DNA of 64,000 nucleotides from Schizochytrium sp. CCTCC M209059. Its lineage: Eukaryota > Sar > Bigyra > Thraustochytrida > Thraustochytriidae. Position 1 is the stretch's first letter, and each line of letters opens with the position of its first letter. Under the pieces are notes generated by a model that was not told where the DNA came from, ran no database searches, and saw nothing but the letters and a program-made list of their open reading frames with translations. The stretch is taken from contig KN805383.1 of the NCBI GenBank assembly GCA_000818945.1, positions 62,001 through 126,000 of the forward strand, in the 5' to 3' direction. Position numbers and translations under genes: made by a program. Positions 45,050 to 54,637 of this stretch are shown in pieces.

Positions 45050-46819
45050 TTGAATCAATCCAACAAGCAACAAGCGATTTTGACGCAACCCAGCGCAAGC
45101 GAGCTGCTTGCCTGTCGCAGACAGAGATATCTTTTTCTTTTCCCAAACCATGCTTGCCCTCCAGCTTGTCCAAGCGTAAGCGAATCCGGAGCAAGTATCC
45201 CCCCCCCCTCCCCTGGCCAATACCGTGCCGTGCAGCGCGGTGCGTCCCTGGCAAAGCAGTGTGCAGCCCTAGTACGCTTTCGAGTGCTCCGGAACTTGGG
45301 ACCACGCGCGGCTCGCCCAGCTACGACTCGTAGGAGGTGTGCCTTCCTTGCGCAAAGACGAAAAGTAGGACCAAGGTCGACAAGGTGGAGGACAAGAAGC
45401 AGGAGCAACAGCACGGCGAGGACGACTACAGCAGCACAGCGACGCCGCGCGCGGGAGCAGGCAGAAGGAAAACACAGCGAGCGGGCGAGCGCGCGCGCGG
45501 GCGGGCGGGCGGGCGGACGTGCGAGCGAGGAGCTGCGGCGAAGTGGCTCCGATCCGTGGCGGCAGCAGCAGCAACAGCAGCAGCAGCAGAAACATGCGTG
45601 CAGCCGGCACCGCGGCTGGGACGTGCGCGACGCGCACGCGAAGAGCGTTGCGGAGGAAGGCGCTGTTGTCGACGGGGCCGCGGACGAGGAGAAGCCTCTT
45701 GGCAGAAGGCAGCGCACCTTGTCCTCGACGCGCTTCGAGTACTGCGCGTGCGGGCTCACGGTGTTCGAGCAAGGCCCAGAACTGTCCGAGGTTGACGCCA
45801 GCAACCGCTCGCGAAGGCGCGCGTTCTCCCTAAGCGGGAGCGCGCGAGCGGCCAACTCGGACGGATCGCAGTCGTTTAGCGCTGCAAATGATCACGCAAA
45901 AACGCAGAACACAACGTCGGTTGCAAAGGCTGAAGAATCGTCCCCGAAATCGTCTTCTCCACCACCATCGTCTTCAATGTCGACGCCTTCTTCACCTCTC
46001 ACCTCGCATACGGCGCGAACGATTGCAGTGCACGATATCCAGGTAGACATTGAAGACATGGTCCTGGCGCCTGGACAGGCGCGCGTCAAGGAGCTGGCAG
46101 AAGCAACGCCGAAAGTTCGCGTCTCGGGGGAGACTGTGCGCGACCGGCACGTTGGCAGTTTTTCGGCAGGCGGAGGGGCCCCGCCCGTGTGCAGACGCTG
46201 TCAACGGGACGATTGTCTCGCCGTTCGGCCAGCCGTCGGCACGTACACGCTGGAACAGGTTCGCCAGCACGCTTCCGTGGACGATTGCTGGATTATTGCG
46301 CACGGCCAGGTTTACGATGTCACGCGCTATCTGCACAAACATCCGGGTGGAATGAAGTCGATCTTGTCGCGTGCAGGCGAGGACTGTACGCCGGATCACG
46401 AGTTCCACACCAAATTTTCCAAAAAGAAAATGTGGCCAAAGTTCAAGGTTGGAGCTGTGGCGGTTTGTAAGAATCGTCCCGCCAAGCCTGGGTCCAAGCC
46501 AGTGTATACGACGAGCGCATCCTTCGACCGCTCTCCCGCGCAGCTTGCAGCAGCAGCGGCGGCGGCGACGACGACGACCGCGACATCAGTGGGCTCGCCC
46601 TGTTCCCCAGGACTACAGAACGCCGTCTCGCAGGGGCCGAATGCATTGGCGTCCTCCGAGTGTGGTGACCGTGAAAGCACCATATCTCCAAACAAGGGCA
46701 TTTCTCGTGCCAGCGCCCGACGAAAGAATCGGCCAAAGTCGCATCTTGTGCGAGCCGCTGCTGCTTCTTCTCCTGCTTCCAAGGACGCCGCTGAGCAGGA
46801 GGGATGCATTATCTGCTGA
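45050..46819 (+). CDS. Cytochrome b5-domain protein with a CaaX-like C-terminus; 5' end unresolved
   Basis: The frame is open from 44993 to the TGA at 46817-46819, but its first ATG is only at 45977, so the true first exon or start is not settled. The cytochrome b5 domain (about 46235-46470) has TLEQVRQHASVDDCWIIAHG, VYDVTRYLHKHPGGM (heme-binding His in HPGG) and DHEFHTKFSKKKMW with the second His, then FKVGAVAV. The protein ends EQEGCIIC, a plausible prenylation (CaaX) signal that would anchor the heme domain to membranes. Upstream sequence is Arg/Ser/Gln-rich with a short polyQ at about 45568-45590. Cyt b5 domains carry electrons for desaturases and other redox enzymes. Confidence 0.75.
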   Translation: MNQSNKQQAILTQPSASELLACRRQRYLFLFPNHACPPACPSVSESGASIPPPSPGQYRAVQRGASLAKQCAALVRFRVLRNLGPRAARPATTRRRCAFLAQRRKVGPRSTRWRTRSRSNSTARTTTAAQRRRAREQAEGKHSERASARAGGRAGGRASEELRRSGSDPWRQQQQQQQQQKHACSRHRGWDVRDAHAKSVAEEGAVVDGAADEEKPLGRRQRTLSSTRFEYCACGLTVFEQGPELSEVDASNRSRRRAFSLSGSARAANSDGSQSFSAANDHAKTQNTTSVAKAEESSPKSSSPPPSSSMSTPSSPLTSHTARTIAVHDIQVDIEDMVLAPGQARVKELAEATPKVRVSGETVRDRHVGSFSAGGGAPPVCRRCQRDDCLAVRPAVGTYTLEQVRQHASVDDCWIIAHGQVYDVTRYLHKHPGGMKSILSRAGEDCTPDHEFHTKFSKKKMWPKFKVGAVAVCKNRPAKPGSKPVYTTSASFDRSPAQLAAAAAAATTTTATSVGSPCSPGLQNAVSQGPNALASSECGDRESTISPNKGISRASARRKNRPKSHLVRAAAASSPASKDAAEQEGCIIC

Positions 46820-47785
46820 AACAAAAGGAAAAGAAGAAACTGACAAAGAAGTTGGAAAAAAAGTTTTGCCGCGGCACGTTTTGATCAGTCAGCGTGGAAA
46901 GCATTTCTTTGGCAAGCAGCGGCGCCTTACACACAGAGACGCGCGGTGATTTTTCGGTCGCAAGTTCGGTAGTTCCAGCTGAGAGAACCGGTTGTTTGAT
47001 TTCTTCGCAGCTCTTTCCTCGGCCCTTTTCTCCTCCTTTTTTTCCCTTTGTCCTTGAGCAAAAATGTAAAAAACAATAAGAAACTTCTGCTTGGCCCTGA
47101 TATGTCCCCTCGCACTGCAGTCAGTCGAAAGTAGGTTCTTATCATTTTCCGAAACTCTTTTCTCAGGCTAGCGCGGGTCTCTCCTTTCCTTTATTCTTCC
47201 TCGAGCAAAAATGTAAAAAACAATAAGAAACTTCTTCTTGGCCCTGATATGTCCCCTCGCACTGCAGTCAGTCGGAAGAAGGTTCTTATCATTTTCCGAA
47301 TCTCTTTTCTCAGGCTACCGCGGGTCCCTCTTCTATTCAACCTCTCCTTCTTCTTTGTTTTCGATTGGCACCCACGGAAAAGTTGCGTGAGACTTTCCAT
47401 AGGTACCAAGTTGATCTTAGCACTCCCGTAGCAGTGCTGTCTACGCACATCATTCGCATTTCCCTGCAATTCTCATCTTCTTCATTTACTTTTACCTTTA
47501 CGTTTTCTTCAACTTCTTCTTCTTCTTCTTCTTCTTCGCTTTTGAAATTTGTGAATTCATTCTCTTTGATTCATGGCACATTTGAACGAGATGATTCGAG
47601 AAGGAAAACTTCGCCTTTGGCTCTTTGCGTATGATCTGGGACCAGGCCCTTCCCGTGGGTCAAAGTTCTCCAAGACACATCTTCATCCATTTTCCATAAA
47701 TTGAAACAATCAATAATGTGACAGCATACTTTTGTTATTCGAAAGTTCAAAAGCCCAATACAGCGAGTACAGCGCGTGACTCGCA
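46820..47785. other. Convergent intergenic region with a 147-bp tandem duplication
   Basis: Pyrimidine-rich, with a TTC array (47505-47537) and the duplication reported separately. No gene supported. Confidence 0.6.
47056..47345. repeat. Two-copy 147-bp tandem duplication, nearly identical
   Basis: Copy 1 starts at 47056 and copy 2 at 47203, both with GAGCAAAAATGTAAAAAACA and a shared CCTCGCACTGCAGTCAGTCG. The copies differ by a handful of bases. Both lie in the 3' flank between convergent genes. Confidence 0.9.
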
Positions 47786-48559
47786 TCATGCAATGATACG
47801 GTCGCCCTCGACGAGCTTTCTCAACTCCTCCTTCTTGCGGCGTTGATATATTTTCACGTGCTTGGGCAGATGCACGTCAATGTTGGACTTTGTCGACTTG
47901 AGCAGACGCTCGTGCCAGTCTTTGCGCCACTTCATCTCTGCGAGCTGGGTCCAGCTGGAATGCATCTTGACGTCTTTCGGGAGCTCGAGCTCGGGCATCG
48001 GATCCCGAAGGCGTAAGGCATTGTGCCAGCGGTTGATGCTGCGCGTTTTGGGCTCCGAGGTGTCAACGCTGGCCTGCGCGCGCGCAATGAGCCCATTATG
48101 CGTCTTGCCGCGGTCGAGGATGCTCTTAATGGCTTCGTTGCCCAGCCTACGTTCGGAGATGCTCAGTTCCTGATAGCTCGTGGCGGCTGGGATGTACGCT
48201 GGGGAAAAAGGTCTCCTTGAAGGCGATGGAGAGCGAGCGCGATGCTTGTGCTCACCGTGAGCGGCCCGATCTATCCTCTTTCGCGATGAACGTGAGGGAC
48301 TGCTTGTCCGAGGTCTCGCGCCGTTGCGGCAATTCGTTGCAGGCGGCAGCTCACCGTGTCGGCCCTGTCGCGACGAGGGCGGCGGCTGCCTCCGACTTTT
48401 GCCAGGTCGCGTTTTCGCGCGCTCAGGTTCTGAGAGGTCTTGCGAGCACTGCTTCGAGGCGCCGAGGCCCTGCAGGCCGCTCTCCGCGACCTGCAGCGAC
48501 TGCAAGAATTCGCGCCCGGGTTCCATTTCGTACTCGCTCGAGTACACGTAGTAGACCAT
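47786..48559 (-). CDS. Basic protein of unknown function
   Basis: 257 residues from ATG 48559 (MVYYVYSSEY); the frame extends upstream but only through a GC-rich GCAT-type leader, so the MVYY methionine is chosen. The N-terminal half is Arg/Ser/Pro-rich. The C-terminal half is ordered and highly charged: ELSISERRLGNEAIKSILDRG, RWHNALRLRDPMPELELP, then LPKHVKIYQRRKKEELRKL. Positive charge and helical potential suggest a nucleic-acid or tubulin-binding role, but this is a guess. Family not recognised. Confidence 0.6.
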   Translation of the reverse strand: MVYYVYSSEYEMEPGREFLQSLQVAESGLQGLGASKQCSQDLSEPERAKTRPGKSRRQPPPSSRQGRHGELPPATNCRNGARPRTSSPSRSSRKRIDRAAHGEHKHRARSPSPSRRPFSPAYIPAATSYQELSISERRLGNEAIKSILDRGKTHNGLIARAQASVDTSEPKTRSINRWHNALRLRDPMPELELPKDVKMHSSWTQLAEMKWRKDWHERLLKSTKSNIDVHLPKHVKIYQRRKKEELRKLVEGDRIIA

Positions 48560-49613
48560 GTTGCTGTGTCCTCGGTCCTCCCGCGCAAGGTGACGAGGTC
48601 GAGCCCCCGCGCGGGCAATGCGATGCGATGCGATGCAATGCGATGTGATGCAATGCGGCCTTGCTCGCTCTTCCTCTCTCTCGCTTTCTCTCTCTCCCCC
48701 TGCGCGTCCACGGGTGGCCCCGATCGTTCCCGCCGTCGCGGCTTTGTCTGCGCCACGCCGGCCTCCAAGTGCTCGATGATCCCTTTCTTTTGATCCCGCG
48801 CTACGACGTTCGCGGACCCCTCCGCTCCGATTGAGAACGAGGTGTGTGCATACGAGTGTACACGTCTTTTTATCCCATGACCATGGCGGCGCTAAAAGGT
48901 GGAAAGGCAGCGTCCCAAATGACTGACTGACTCGCGCAAGCAACCAAGCCGAGCACACGAGCAACACGAGCGCGAGCATGAACACGAGCATGAGCACGAG
49001 GAAAGCAGCAGCAGGAGCACGAGCAGGAGCGACTTTTTTTTTTCCGGAAAAAGAAAACGCCCTGAACATGAGCTGGTGCTGCCGGTCAGCACTGTCGGCG
49101 CAATCTTACTAACTAATCCTGAGGCTGGCACTGTTTTCCACGCTTGCCCTTGGCCAGAAGACCTCTCGTCTCGTCTCGTCTCGTCTCGCCTCATCTCCTC
49201 TCGTCTGGGGCTGCAGCCAGCTGCCAGCCTGCCGCCACGGCGAAAGTGGCGGCCTTTTCTTTCTTTCATTCTTTCTTTCTTTCTTTCACTCCCTTCACTT
49301 CCTTTCACTCTTTCCTTCGTTCCTCTTCTTTTCTTTTCTTGGATTCTGGCATCACTTTTGGCGCTGTCATCACGGCAACCAACCCGCAAGCCCGCCCGCC
49401 TGCGTGCGAGCACCCTCCATTCCCTCCCTGGCCAGCCAGCCACCTTCCTCGCACGCGCGCTGAGCCGCCCTGGGACCGGACATCCGCCGTGCGTGCCAAG
49501 ACCCACGCGGCGCTCCTTCTCGAAAGATAAACCTCTCCCTCTGCACGTCCTCGCGGTCCTTCTCCAAGTCCGCAGGGCGGATTTCATGCATGCACGCCTG
49601 CTCGCTTGCTTGC

Positions 49614-49667
49614 NNNNNNNNNNNNNNNNNNNNNNNNNNNNNNNNNNNNNNNNNNNNNNNNNNNNNN
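49614..49667. other. Assembly gap (54 N)
   Basis: Flanked on the left by a CTTG-type repeat, so probably an unresolved microsatellite. Confidence 0.99.
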
Positions 49668-50050
49668 CCGGCCCCAAAATCCCCGCCGCTGCCGCCGCGT
49701 GTTAATTCACATGCCGTCAACCCCCGGGTCGCGGCGCCCTCGCAGCCAGCCATTGCCGGCGCCGTTCCTGCGCGTTCCGCCAGGCGCCGGAGCTGCGGTT
49801 CTTCTCGAAGCTTCTGCTGCGCCTCGCAGGGCGGCCTCGCCTCGCCTCGGCTCCGCTCTCGCCTCCGCGCCGCCCGCCTGCCGGCCCGCCGGCCGGCCGG
49901 CCTGGCGCTGCGCTGCGCTGCGCTGCGCTGCGCTGGCTGCGCTGCGCTGCGGCGGGGGGGGCGCGGGGGGGGGGCAGTGCGGCGGCGCGGCGGCGGCGGC
50001 GCGTAGACCCCGAACGGAGCGAGCGTGCCTGCGTCGCCGAGCGAGAGGAC

Positions 50051-50084
50051 GCGAGCGAGCGAGCGAGCGAGCGAGCGAGCGAGG
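50051..50084. repeat. GAGC microsatellite in the Hsp70 leader
   Basis: About eight GAGC units, 40 bases upstream of the ATG. Confidence 0.9.
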
Positions 50085-50123
50085 ACCCGCGCGAGCCAGG
50101 CAGAGAGTGAGGTAGAGAGATAG

Positions 50124-52205
50124 ATGCTGGGCAACATGCTCGCCCGGCGCGCCGCGCGCAGCGCCGGCGGCGCCCGCGGACTGCACATGGGCGCCCGGTC
50201 GCTGGGCAAGCGCGACGCCGGCGCCGCGCAGACGCTGGCCATGCAGCCCGGCGCGTGGCAGATGGCCCCCCAGCGCGGATTCGCCGGCAAGGTGACCGGC
50301 GACGTGATCGGTATCGATCTCGGTACGACCAACTCGTGCGTCGCCACCATGGACGGCAAGAACGCCCGCGTGCTCGAGAACTCTGAGGGTGCCCGCACCA
50401 CGCCCTCCATTGTGGCCATCCTCGAGGACGGCGAGGAGCTCGTCGGCATGCCCGCCAAGCGCCAGGCCGTCACCAACCCGGAGAACACCTTTTACGCCAC
50501 CAAGCGTCTCATCGGACAGTCGTTCGATGGCCCGGAGGTCCAAAAGGTCATTGACATGGTCCCCTACAAGATCATCAAGGCCAAGAACGGCGACGCCTGG
50601 GTGGCCGGCAGCTCCGGCAAGGAGTACTCTCCCTCCCAGATTGGCAGCAAGGTCCTCAACAAGATGAAGGAGACCGCCCAGGCCTTCCTCGGCAGCCCCC
50701 CCAAGCAGGCCGTCATCACCGTGCCCGCCTACTTTAACGATTCGCAGCGCCAGGCCACCAAGGACGCTGGCAAGATTGCCGGCCTCGACGTCCTGCGCAT
50801 CATCAACGAGCCCACCGCCGCCGCCCTTGCCTACGGCTGCGACAAGTCCGATGACGCCCTCATCGCCGTCTACGATCTCGGTGGCGGTACCTTTGATGTC
50901 TCCATCCTCGAGATTTCCGGCGGTGTCTTTGAGGTCAAGGCCACCAACGGTGACACCGTTCTCGGTGGCGAGGACTTCGACGAGGCCCTCATGCAGCACA
51001 TCAGCGACGCCTTCAAGAAGGACACCGGCATTGACCTCAGCTCCGACAGCCTCGCGACCCAGCGCCTCCGCGAGGCCGCCGAGAAGGCCAAGCGCGAGCT
51101 CGATGCCCTCAAGCAGACCGATGTGAACCTGCCCTTCATTACGGCTGACGCCTCGGGCCCCAAGCACTTGAACGTCAAGATCACCCGTTCCCAGTTCGAG
51201 AACCTCGTCGCCAAGCTCGTCGAGCGCACCGTCAGCCCCTGCAAGAAGGCCATGAGCGATGCCGGCGTGTCCACCAGCGAGATCGACGAAGTCATCCTTG
51301 TTGGTGGCATGACTCGCATGCCCAAGGTCCAGGACACTGTCGAGACTGTCTTCTCTAAGAAGCCCTCCAAGAATGTCAACCCCGATGAGGTCGTCGCTCT
51401 CGGCGCCGCCATCCAGGGTGGTGTCCTGCGCGGTGACGTCAAGGACATTCTCCTCCTCGATGTGACCCCGCTCTCGCTCGGTATTGAGACCCTCGGCGGC
51501 GTCTTCACCCGTCTCATCAACCGCAACACCACCATCCCCACCAAGAAGTCGCAGGTCTTCTCCACTGCCGCCGACAACCAGTCGCAGGTCAGCATCAAGG
51601 TCCTCCAGGGCGAGCGCGAGATGGCCGTCGACAACAAGCTCCTCGGAAACTTCGAGCTCGTCGGCATCCCTCCCGCTCCCCGCGGCATCCCCCAGATCGA
51701 GGTCACCTTCGACATCGACGCCAACGGCATCTGCAACGTATCGGCCAAGGACAAGGCCACCGGCAAGGAGCAGCAGATCACCATCCAGAGCTCGGGCGGT
51801 CTTTCCGACGACGAGATCGAGCAAATGGTCAAGGACGCTGAGGCCAACGCCTCCGCCGATAAGGAGCGCAAGGAGACCATTGACATCACCAACGATGCCG
51901 ATGCTCTCTGCTACTCGACCGAGAAGACCCTCTCCGAGCACGGCGACAAGCTCTCCGCCGAGGACAAGCAGGCCGTCGAGACCGCCATCAAGGAGATGCG
52001 CGCCGCTCTTGAGGCTGACCCCAAGGTTCTCGATGACCTTCGCGCCAAGAAGGACACTCTCCAGCAGGCTTCCATGAAGATCGGCTCGGCCATCTACGGC
52101 CAGGGTGGCGCTGGCCAGTCCCAGGACGCCCAGCAGGACCAGTCCAAGGAGAACGTCAAGGACGCCGAGTACGAGGAGAAGAAGGATGATGACAAGAAGA
52201 AGTAA
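50124..52205 (+). CDS. Mitochondrial Hsp70 (DnaK-type chaperone)
   Basis: 693 residues, ATG to TAA. The first ~55 residues are Arg/Ala-rich without acidic residues, a typical mitochondrial presequence. The mature part begins VIGIDLGTTNS (64-71 carries IDLGTTNS). Other Hsp70 signatures are YFNDSQRQATKDAG, DLGGGTFDVS and GGMTRMPKVQ. The C-terminus ends in a Lys/Asp/Glu-rich tail (KKDDDKKK). It is an ATP-driven chaperone for protein import, folding and Fe-S cluster transfer in the matrix. It lies tail to tail with HscB, its J-protein partner in Fe-S biogenesis. Length and motifs are standard; codon use is strongly C-biased at third positions, as expected for a highly expressed gene. Confidence 0.97.
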   Translation: MLGNMLARRAARSAGGARGLHMGARSLGKRDAGAAQTLAMQPGAWQMAPQRGFAGKVTGDVIGIDLGTTNSCVATMDGKNARVLENSEGARTTPSIVAILEDGEELVGMPAKRQAVTNPENTFYATKRLIGQSFDGPEVQKVIDMVPYKIIKAKNGDAWVAGSSGKEYSPSQIGSKVLNKMKETAQAFLGSPPKQAVITVPAYFNDSQRQATKDAGKIAGLDVLRIINEPTAAALAYGCDKSDDALIAVYDLGGGTFDVSILEISGGVFEVKATNGDTVLGGEDFDEALMQHISDAFKKDTGIDLSSDSLATQRLREAAEKAKRELDALKQTDVNLPFITADASGPKHLNVKITRSQFENLVAKLVERTVSPCKKAMSDAGVSTSEIDEVILVGGMTRMPKVQDTVETVFSKKPSKNVNPDEVVALGAAIQGGVLRGDVKDILLLDVTPLSLGIETLGGVFTRLINRNTTIPTKKSQVFSTAADNQSQVSIKVLQGEREMAVDNKLLGNFELVGIPPAPRGIPQIEVTFDIDANGICNVSAKDKATGKEQQITIQSSGGLSDDEIEQMVKDAEANASADKERKETIDITNDADALCYSTEKTLSEHGDKLSAEDKQAVETAIKEMRAALEADPKVLDDLRAKKDTLQQASMKIGSAIYGQGGAGQSQDAQQDQSKENVKDAEYEEKKDDDKKK

Positions 52206-52844
52206 ATAGCGACCTTATTTTTTTTCCCGAAATTGTCGAACCCCATGTCTGTCCCGATTCTTTTTGCTATTGTTCTTTGCCAAACTCACTTGTTTCGTAC
52301 CACTCTTTGTCGCGCGAGCCAGGCAACATTCTCCAAATATCGATTCACCGACCTGGCCAAGAGAGATTTTGAAAAGGAAGCTTTGTCAGAACGCGGCTCA
52401 TACTCGGACCGTGAGCTTGAGAAAAATGTGCAGTCGAGGTGAGAGGAAGAAGTAATAGCTTTTCTCTTTTCAGAAACTACATTAACACGAGATGAGCATG
52501 TTGTCTAAATGAATGTCGCCCGCCAATCATGCTATCGGCCATTCAAAGTTCAAGAGACTGATATGTGTGAGTTGTAAACGAAAATAGTCACCCAAAATTC
52601 AATTTGTACGTCCGGAAAAGAAAAAACTTTTGTCTCTCCCAATTTCATGGCGATTGCTTTTAAAACATTTGCGAAACCCTCTTTGGCCCCACCTCTCGAT
52701 GAGCACAGAGTCTAGATAAATGTTGTGCGTCAATCACGCCGTCAGCCATTCAGAAGTTTAGAAGCCTGAGTAGTAGACATCAAATCTAATTCGCCAGTCC
52801 GTAAAAGAGAAAAACGTTTATCTCCAAAATTCATGGCAATTGCC
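52206..52844. other. Convergent intergenic region with a duplicated 3' flank
   Basis: Holds two diverged copies of a ~207-bp unit (52491 and 52698). The second copy runs into the 3' end of the HscB gene. No extra gene. Confidence 0.65.
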
Positions 52845-52885
52845 TCACATTTGAGAAACTCTCTTTGCCTCCACCTCTTCACGCA
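52491..52885. repeat. Two-copy ~207-bp duplication covering the HscB 3' end
   Basis: Shared anchors: GATGAGCA (52491, 52698), AATCA-GC--TC-GCCATTCA, CGTCCGGAAAAG / AGTCCGTAAAAG, TTTCATGGCGATTGC / ATTCATGGCAATTGC and CTCTTTGGCCCCACCTCT / CTCTTTGCCTCCACCTCT. The last phrase in copy 2 is HscB coding sequence. Confidence 0.8.
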
Positions 52886-53511
52886 GCTTGGTCGCATATC
52901 GCAGCTCGATGGCGGCACGTGTAGCTGTTTCGAGGTCATCGCGCGCAAAGGCATCGGAAATTTGAGCAATAAGGCGATCCTCATCATTGCGCGCGACGGT
53001 TTTGAGGCGCGAAAGCTCTTCGCTTGTCTCGGCATCTGCAAGCTCCTCGCGTGTCTCCATAACGTTCATGAGAACTGCCGGGTCTACATCGGACGATCCG
53101 CCCTCGCTAAGTGCAGTGACACCGCGCTTCTCGAGCATGTAAATCGCCCGATCGATGGGGCTTTTCAGCACCTTGTAGGCATCATTGACGCGCGATGAGT
53201 GCTCTGCCGAGAAGTCCTGCTCTGTCTCGTGTCTGTACCCAAAGCGGTCCGGATGGAGTTTCTTTTGCAGCGACCAAAAGTCCTTTTCCAGCTTTTTGAT
53301 GTCGACGTCAAAGGACTCCTCGAGTCCGAGAACCTCAAAGTGACTCGCCTCCTCGTCAGGGGCTAGTAGGTGCTCACACTTGTCGCAGAATAGCTCCGCA
53401 GAGCCGACCGCTGCGCTGCAGTTCCAGCACGGCTTCTTCTTCTCCTCGGCGGTCGACGCTGAAGTCGTCGCGAAGTTTGCCCGAAGCGCAGCGCCTCCAT
53501 GGCCGCCCTGG

Positions 53512-53542
<31 letters not shown>

Positions 53543-53669
53543 TCGGCGCGGAGCGCGTCGCGGCAACGAGGGCGCCTGAGCGCGGCGCGTACCCACCCAA
53601 CGGGCCGGGTGTCGCCACCGCCGCCGTCGCGGCGCGCCGTGCCACCGTCCAGCTTGCGCGCAACATCAT
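52845..53669 (-). CDS. HscB / Jac1-type mitochondrial J-protein for Fe-S cluster assembly
   Basis: 274 residues from ATG 53669 (MMLRASWTVARR), with an Ala/Arg-rich mitochondrial presequence including a poly-Ala run. A zinc-binding pair CWNC (81-84) and CDKC (95-98) precedes the J domain, as in animal and some protist HSCB. The J domain (~109-180) contains LHPDRFG (HPD 139-141). The C-terminal helical bundle (~195-274) is the ISCU-binding HSCB_C region. It delivers ISCU with its Fe-S cluster to mitochondrial Hsp70. The Hsp70 gene is its immediate convergent neighbour. Confidence 0.93.
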
Positions 53670-54274
53670 TAGCTTATTGGGGTTCTGTGGTCCTCCGATT
53701 CGGAGTCTGGTCTCTGCTTCACGTTTCTGAGCAGAGATATAGTACTACGTACGTACATAGCTCGGTGGTCGCCGGATCAGACAGCCAGCTGGAGAGGGCA
53801 TTGCGATGCCGACGACTCCGTTGTGAAATCTTCAGGAAAAGCAAGGGCATACGCGAGGGCGATGCGAGTGCTTGGGCGGGCAAGTTTTGTGCATACGCGT
53901 AACACATGATAGAGAGGCAGGCCGTTCTCTGTACTATGCAAATCAGAAGAGCAAGAAGAAGAAGACCTCTGCGCACCGACGAGAGATGCGAGGGAGGACC
54001 TGACGGCAAGGTCGGCAACGGAGATTGGTTTCTCATGCTACGTGCAGCACACTGACACGCAAGACTGCACTATAAACATTCATCGTTCGAGCGATAAACA
54101 CACGGATCCGGAGCTCAGACGCTGAAAACGAAACGCGACTGTTCCGAGAGTACAAGATGGTTGTGCTACATTTTCGTGCCGATCGCTGCTGGAAAACACG
54201 AGATGGGATGGTCGCGTAGAACGAAACTGTGAAAGAATAGAAACTGAGATTGCTTTGCAATGACTTGGGACTTC
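53670..54274. other. Intergenic region
   Basis: Between the HscB start and the MIF stop, both on the minus strand. Mixed composition, nothing recognisable. Confidence 0.5.
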
Positions 54275-54637
54275 TTACGGTGCCGCAGCTGCACGATGCT
54301 CTGCAATTGTGAGCTGTCCTCTGCCCCAAAAGGTGGCCTCAAAACTGGTCATGTTGACAAAGATGCGGTTTTCAGGAATCTTGGTGTGCTCGTGCACGGC
54401 GGCCGAGAGAAGCTTGAGGACCTGAGAAAGCTCGCCGCCAATACCCTGAACATTGACGACGGCGCAGGGATCCATGGACTCCGCAAACATGAGGCACTCT
54501 GAGGTGTCAACGCTGACCATGACGGCCGAGGTGGGCTTGCCAAAGCCCTCGGAGGTAGCCTTGGTGACGGCCATGGCAACCTCCGTCTTCGTCGCCTTGT
54601 CCAGCTCCTCGCTGCACGTAACCTTGATGTAAGGCAT
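54275..54637 (-). CDS. MIF-superfamily protein (macrophage migration inhibitory factor-like)
   Basis: 120 residues, starting MPYIKVTCSEE with the catalytic Pro right after Met, as in MIF/tautomerases. The core has GKPTSAVMVSVDT (strand with the Lys), CAVVNVQGIGGE, and a C-terminal NMTSFEATFWGRGQLTI segment. Family members are trimers with tautomerase or oxidoreductase activity; the protist role is unknown. A CAAG-type repeat (54645-54673) stands just upstream of the start. A 5' fragment and a frameshifted relative of this gene occur at 61012 and 62939. Confidence 0.9.
   Translation of the reverse strand: MPYIKVTCSEELDKATKTEVAMAVTKATSEGFGKPTSAVMVSVDTSECLMFAESMDPCAVVNVQGIGGELSQVLKLLSAAVHEHTKIPENRIFVNMTSFEATFWGRGQLTIAEHRAAAAP

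Larger units (their letters stand above)
48560..50123. other. Divergent intergenic region with assembly gap and repeats
   Basis: Contains a GATGC/GCAAT-type repeat (48618-48658) in the leader of the minus-strand gene, a TTTC array near 49258-49290, the N gap at 49614-49667, a CTGCG array (49906-49936) and a GAGC array (50051-50084) just upstream of the Hsp70 start. No gene supported. Confidence 0.55.

Noticed and set aside
48560..49069. Hydrophobic N-terminal extension of the 47.8-kb minus-strand protein
   Set aside because: Runs through GC-rich leader and GCAT repeats; the membrane-like LVLMLVFMLALVLLV stretch is a repeat translation.
49707..51941. 744-residue minus-strand ORF opposite mitochondrial Hsp70
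   Set aside because: Antisense to a certain gene; its Leu/Gly/Val/Asp composition is the mirror of C-biased third codon positions.
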